A stretch of 64,000 nucleotides of DNA from Henricia sp. BOLD:AAB3569. Its lineage: Eukaryota; Echinodermata; Asteroidea; Spinulosida; Echinasteridae. The first letter of the stretch is position 1; the number at the start of each line of letters is the position of its first letter. Below, piece after piece: positions 62,398 to 64,000 of the stretch. A program made the translations under genes and the position numbers. Below the pieces are notes generated by a model that was not told the origin of the DNA, searched no databases, and saw only the letters and a list, made by a program, of their open reading frames with translations. Location: NCBI GenBank assembly GCA_037783545.1, contig JBBELK010000095.1, positions 1,865,001 to 1,929,000 on the forward strand. The letters run 5' to 3'.

Positions 62398-64000
62398 ATT
62401 TGAACATTTCAGTTTTAAATCAGTGGCAGAATGATAGCTCATCTGGAAAAGGAGTTTTGGGATGAAGGTCATGTGACAGAAACATGCCAGGATCTTGTAT
62501 ATAGTTGTAAATATTGTGAATTTTGTAAATATTGTAAATATTGTATATATTGTTTTGTTGAGAAAAAACATACAAAATATAAAAAAGGGGGTTGTGTGAA
62601 AACAAAATCACACCAACAGTTTAATCCTGCAGGATCCAAAACAGTGGAAAGGTAATCATTGATATTCCCAAAGTACGAAGACCTATTTCTATTCAGTGCA
62701 CAATGTTGATCGTCAACTTCAAATCATGGTGAAAGGAATTTTTCTTTACAAATTCAGTATGTAATCGTCATCAGTAAATAACAATAATTTGGAATTCCAA
62801 CTAGGCATGCACAACATGGAAGTTTTGACAATTTCACCGAATCCAAAATAATCCGCAGTCAACACCAGCAGAATGACACCTCAGTTGCTGAACACTTTAA
62901 CTGTACTAATCACTTCATTTCTAACATGTCCATACAGAGCCCGAGGCTCTTGGTCGCCACCCAGACCCTGTTCGACTCAGCAGAGAGAAACTTTGGATTA
63001 AACGACTCGGCAGCATCCAGCCACATTGTCTCAACATCCAGGAGGAAAATGATTAATGTTTTCATTTTCTTCCTCCCATTTCAACCAACTTCCTTGATTA
63101 TTTTTAACCCAAATATTCCTCATTTCTGTCTGCCCTTTTATACCCTATTTCCCCTTTCTTTCCATCCCCTCCCCAACTAACGTCACCCCATTTCCTCAAC
63201 CCAAACCCCCTCATTTCCCCAACCCCCCTCTTCCAGTCCTGCTTCCCCCTAGTCCAATTGCCTCTAATGCTCACAGGCTCTTTTTTTAAAAAGAAACTTC
63301 AGCCTAGTCAACTTACCACCAATGTTAGTCTTGGATGTACCGGGAACATTACAATAATTTTTCACTTAGACTTCCGATAAACTGCTAAGACTTTGTGTTG
63401 TAAGTACACAAATTTAGCAGTTTTATACCATTTAACGTGGAATTGTTAACATCCATGCATTTAATGTGTCATAAATACCTGAATTTAATGTCAAAAACCA
63501 TATTTTTGCTTCTCAGCTTGTCAAAGAATTATGTTTACTGGTCGCCACTTATTCTTCTTAATATATGACTCAGGAATCACCAAAAAGTGCTAATAGTTTA
63601 AAGAGAAGTTTATTTACAAGTGATAACCATTAAACAATTTCCTTGAAAATACTTCAACTTTTTCTGCCAAATCCCACAGGGCGCTTTCACAGGAGGTCAA
63701 AAGGTCACGGGTCACTATTGCTCGTCTTCCACAACGGGAGAGGACAATAGAGCCAAGAGCCTTTCAGCTTGCAGCCACGTGCATTTCCCCACGTGGCTCT
63801 ATTGTTATCTGCCATTCTAGAAGACAAGCAATATAGTGACTGTGACCTTTTGACCCCCTGTGAAAGCGCCCAATAGACTTAACAAGTCATCTCAGTGGCG
63901 ACCAATGAATGGAATTCATGCCGCAACTTGCTTACACAATCTTTTTTTCCCTCAACAGGAACAGGAAACATAGAAGCCTTCTGATGATCATGGTTCACTT
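62398..64000 (+). repeat. Tandem unit U6, first 1603 bp, running off the right edge
   Basis: Same 3' flank as other units: UGUANAUA cluster 62496-62549, GIY-YIG remnant A 62819-63042, pyrimidine tract 63065-63263 and the nested MITE pair 63539-63904 (inner 63679-63871). The window ends before the next gene would begin (expected about 4 kb further on), so the array continues at least this far. Confidence 0.93.
62496..62549 (+). promoter_or_regulatory. UGUANAUA (Pumilio-type) cluster after gene copy 6
   Basis: Five sites in the same arrangement as after copy 1. Confidence 0.5.

Larger units (their letters stand above)
2971..64000 (+). repeat. Head-to-tail tandem array, about 9.95-kb unit, six full units plus partial ends
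   Basis: The same order of sequence recurs with stop-to-stop distances of 9955, 9307, 9952, 9940, 9943 and 9952 bases. All units are in the same orientation with no intervening unique DNA. By eye the units appear more than 99% identical over their length, genes and intergenic DNA alike, differing by scattered substitutions and a few indels. The array runs off the right edge, so total copy number is unknown. Copy-specific variants argue against one unit having simply been repeated by the assembler, although an assembly error in the number of units cannot be excluded. Confidence 0.97.

Noticed and set aside
2971-64000. The array as a pure assembly artefact
   Set aside because: Each unit has its own indels and substitutions, which a simple repeated contig would not show. 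The exact number of units remains to be confirmed from reads.

Overview
This is animal nuclear DNA with GT-AG introns, about 60% A+T, and many small inverted-repeat transposons. AGGCCT-rich introns, dense MITEs and a polycystin-like gene suggest a marine deuterostome invertebrate, possibly an echinoderm; this placement is inference and no marker gene confirms it. Nothing bacterial, no tRNA, no rRNA and no CRISPR was seen.

Left edge (1-2970): a non-LTR retrotransposon on the minus strand. It has ORF1 (1957-2856) and the first 473 codons of ORF2 (1420 to the window edge), which carry a PHD finger and an AP-type endonuclease. Both frames are open. The reverse transcriptase should lie beyond position 1. 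The element's 5' end abuts, at 2970/2971, the last 125 codons of a host gene, leaving a gene remnant (2971-3348).

Rest of the window (2971-64000): a head-to-tail tandem array with a period of about 9.95 kb. There are six complete units (ending at 13303, 22610, 32562, 42502, 52445 and 62397) and the start of a seventh, nearly identical to one another. Each unit holds one five-exon plus-strand gene of about 4.3 kb preceded by about 5.6 kb of intergenic DNA. Splicing by GT-AG sites and phase (59+190+191+186+1108 nt) gives an uninterrupted 577-residue protein: signal peptide, one membrane segment, a divergent PLAT-like region, then four more membrane segments. The order and local motifs resemble the middle of polycystin-1 proteins, without the large ectodomain and GPS before it and without the six-segment channel half after it.

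Each intergenic stretch holds a 3' flank with a cluster of Pumilio-type UGUANAUA motifs, two decayed GIY-YIG endonuclease fragments typical of Penelope-like retroelements, a pyrimidine-rich tract, two cases of one MITE-like inverted repeat nested in another, further palindromes, and a GC-rich CRE-bearing stretch that is the likely promoter. The units differ by a 631-bp deletion in the second, a few indels of 1-15 bp and scattered substitutions. The substitutions are distributed as a mosaic, which points to exchange or gene conversion among units.
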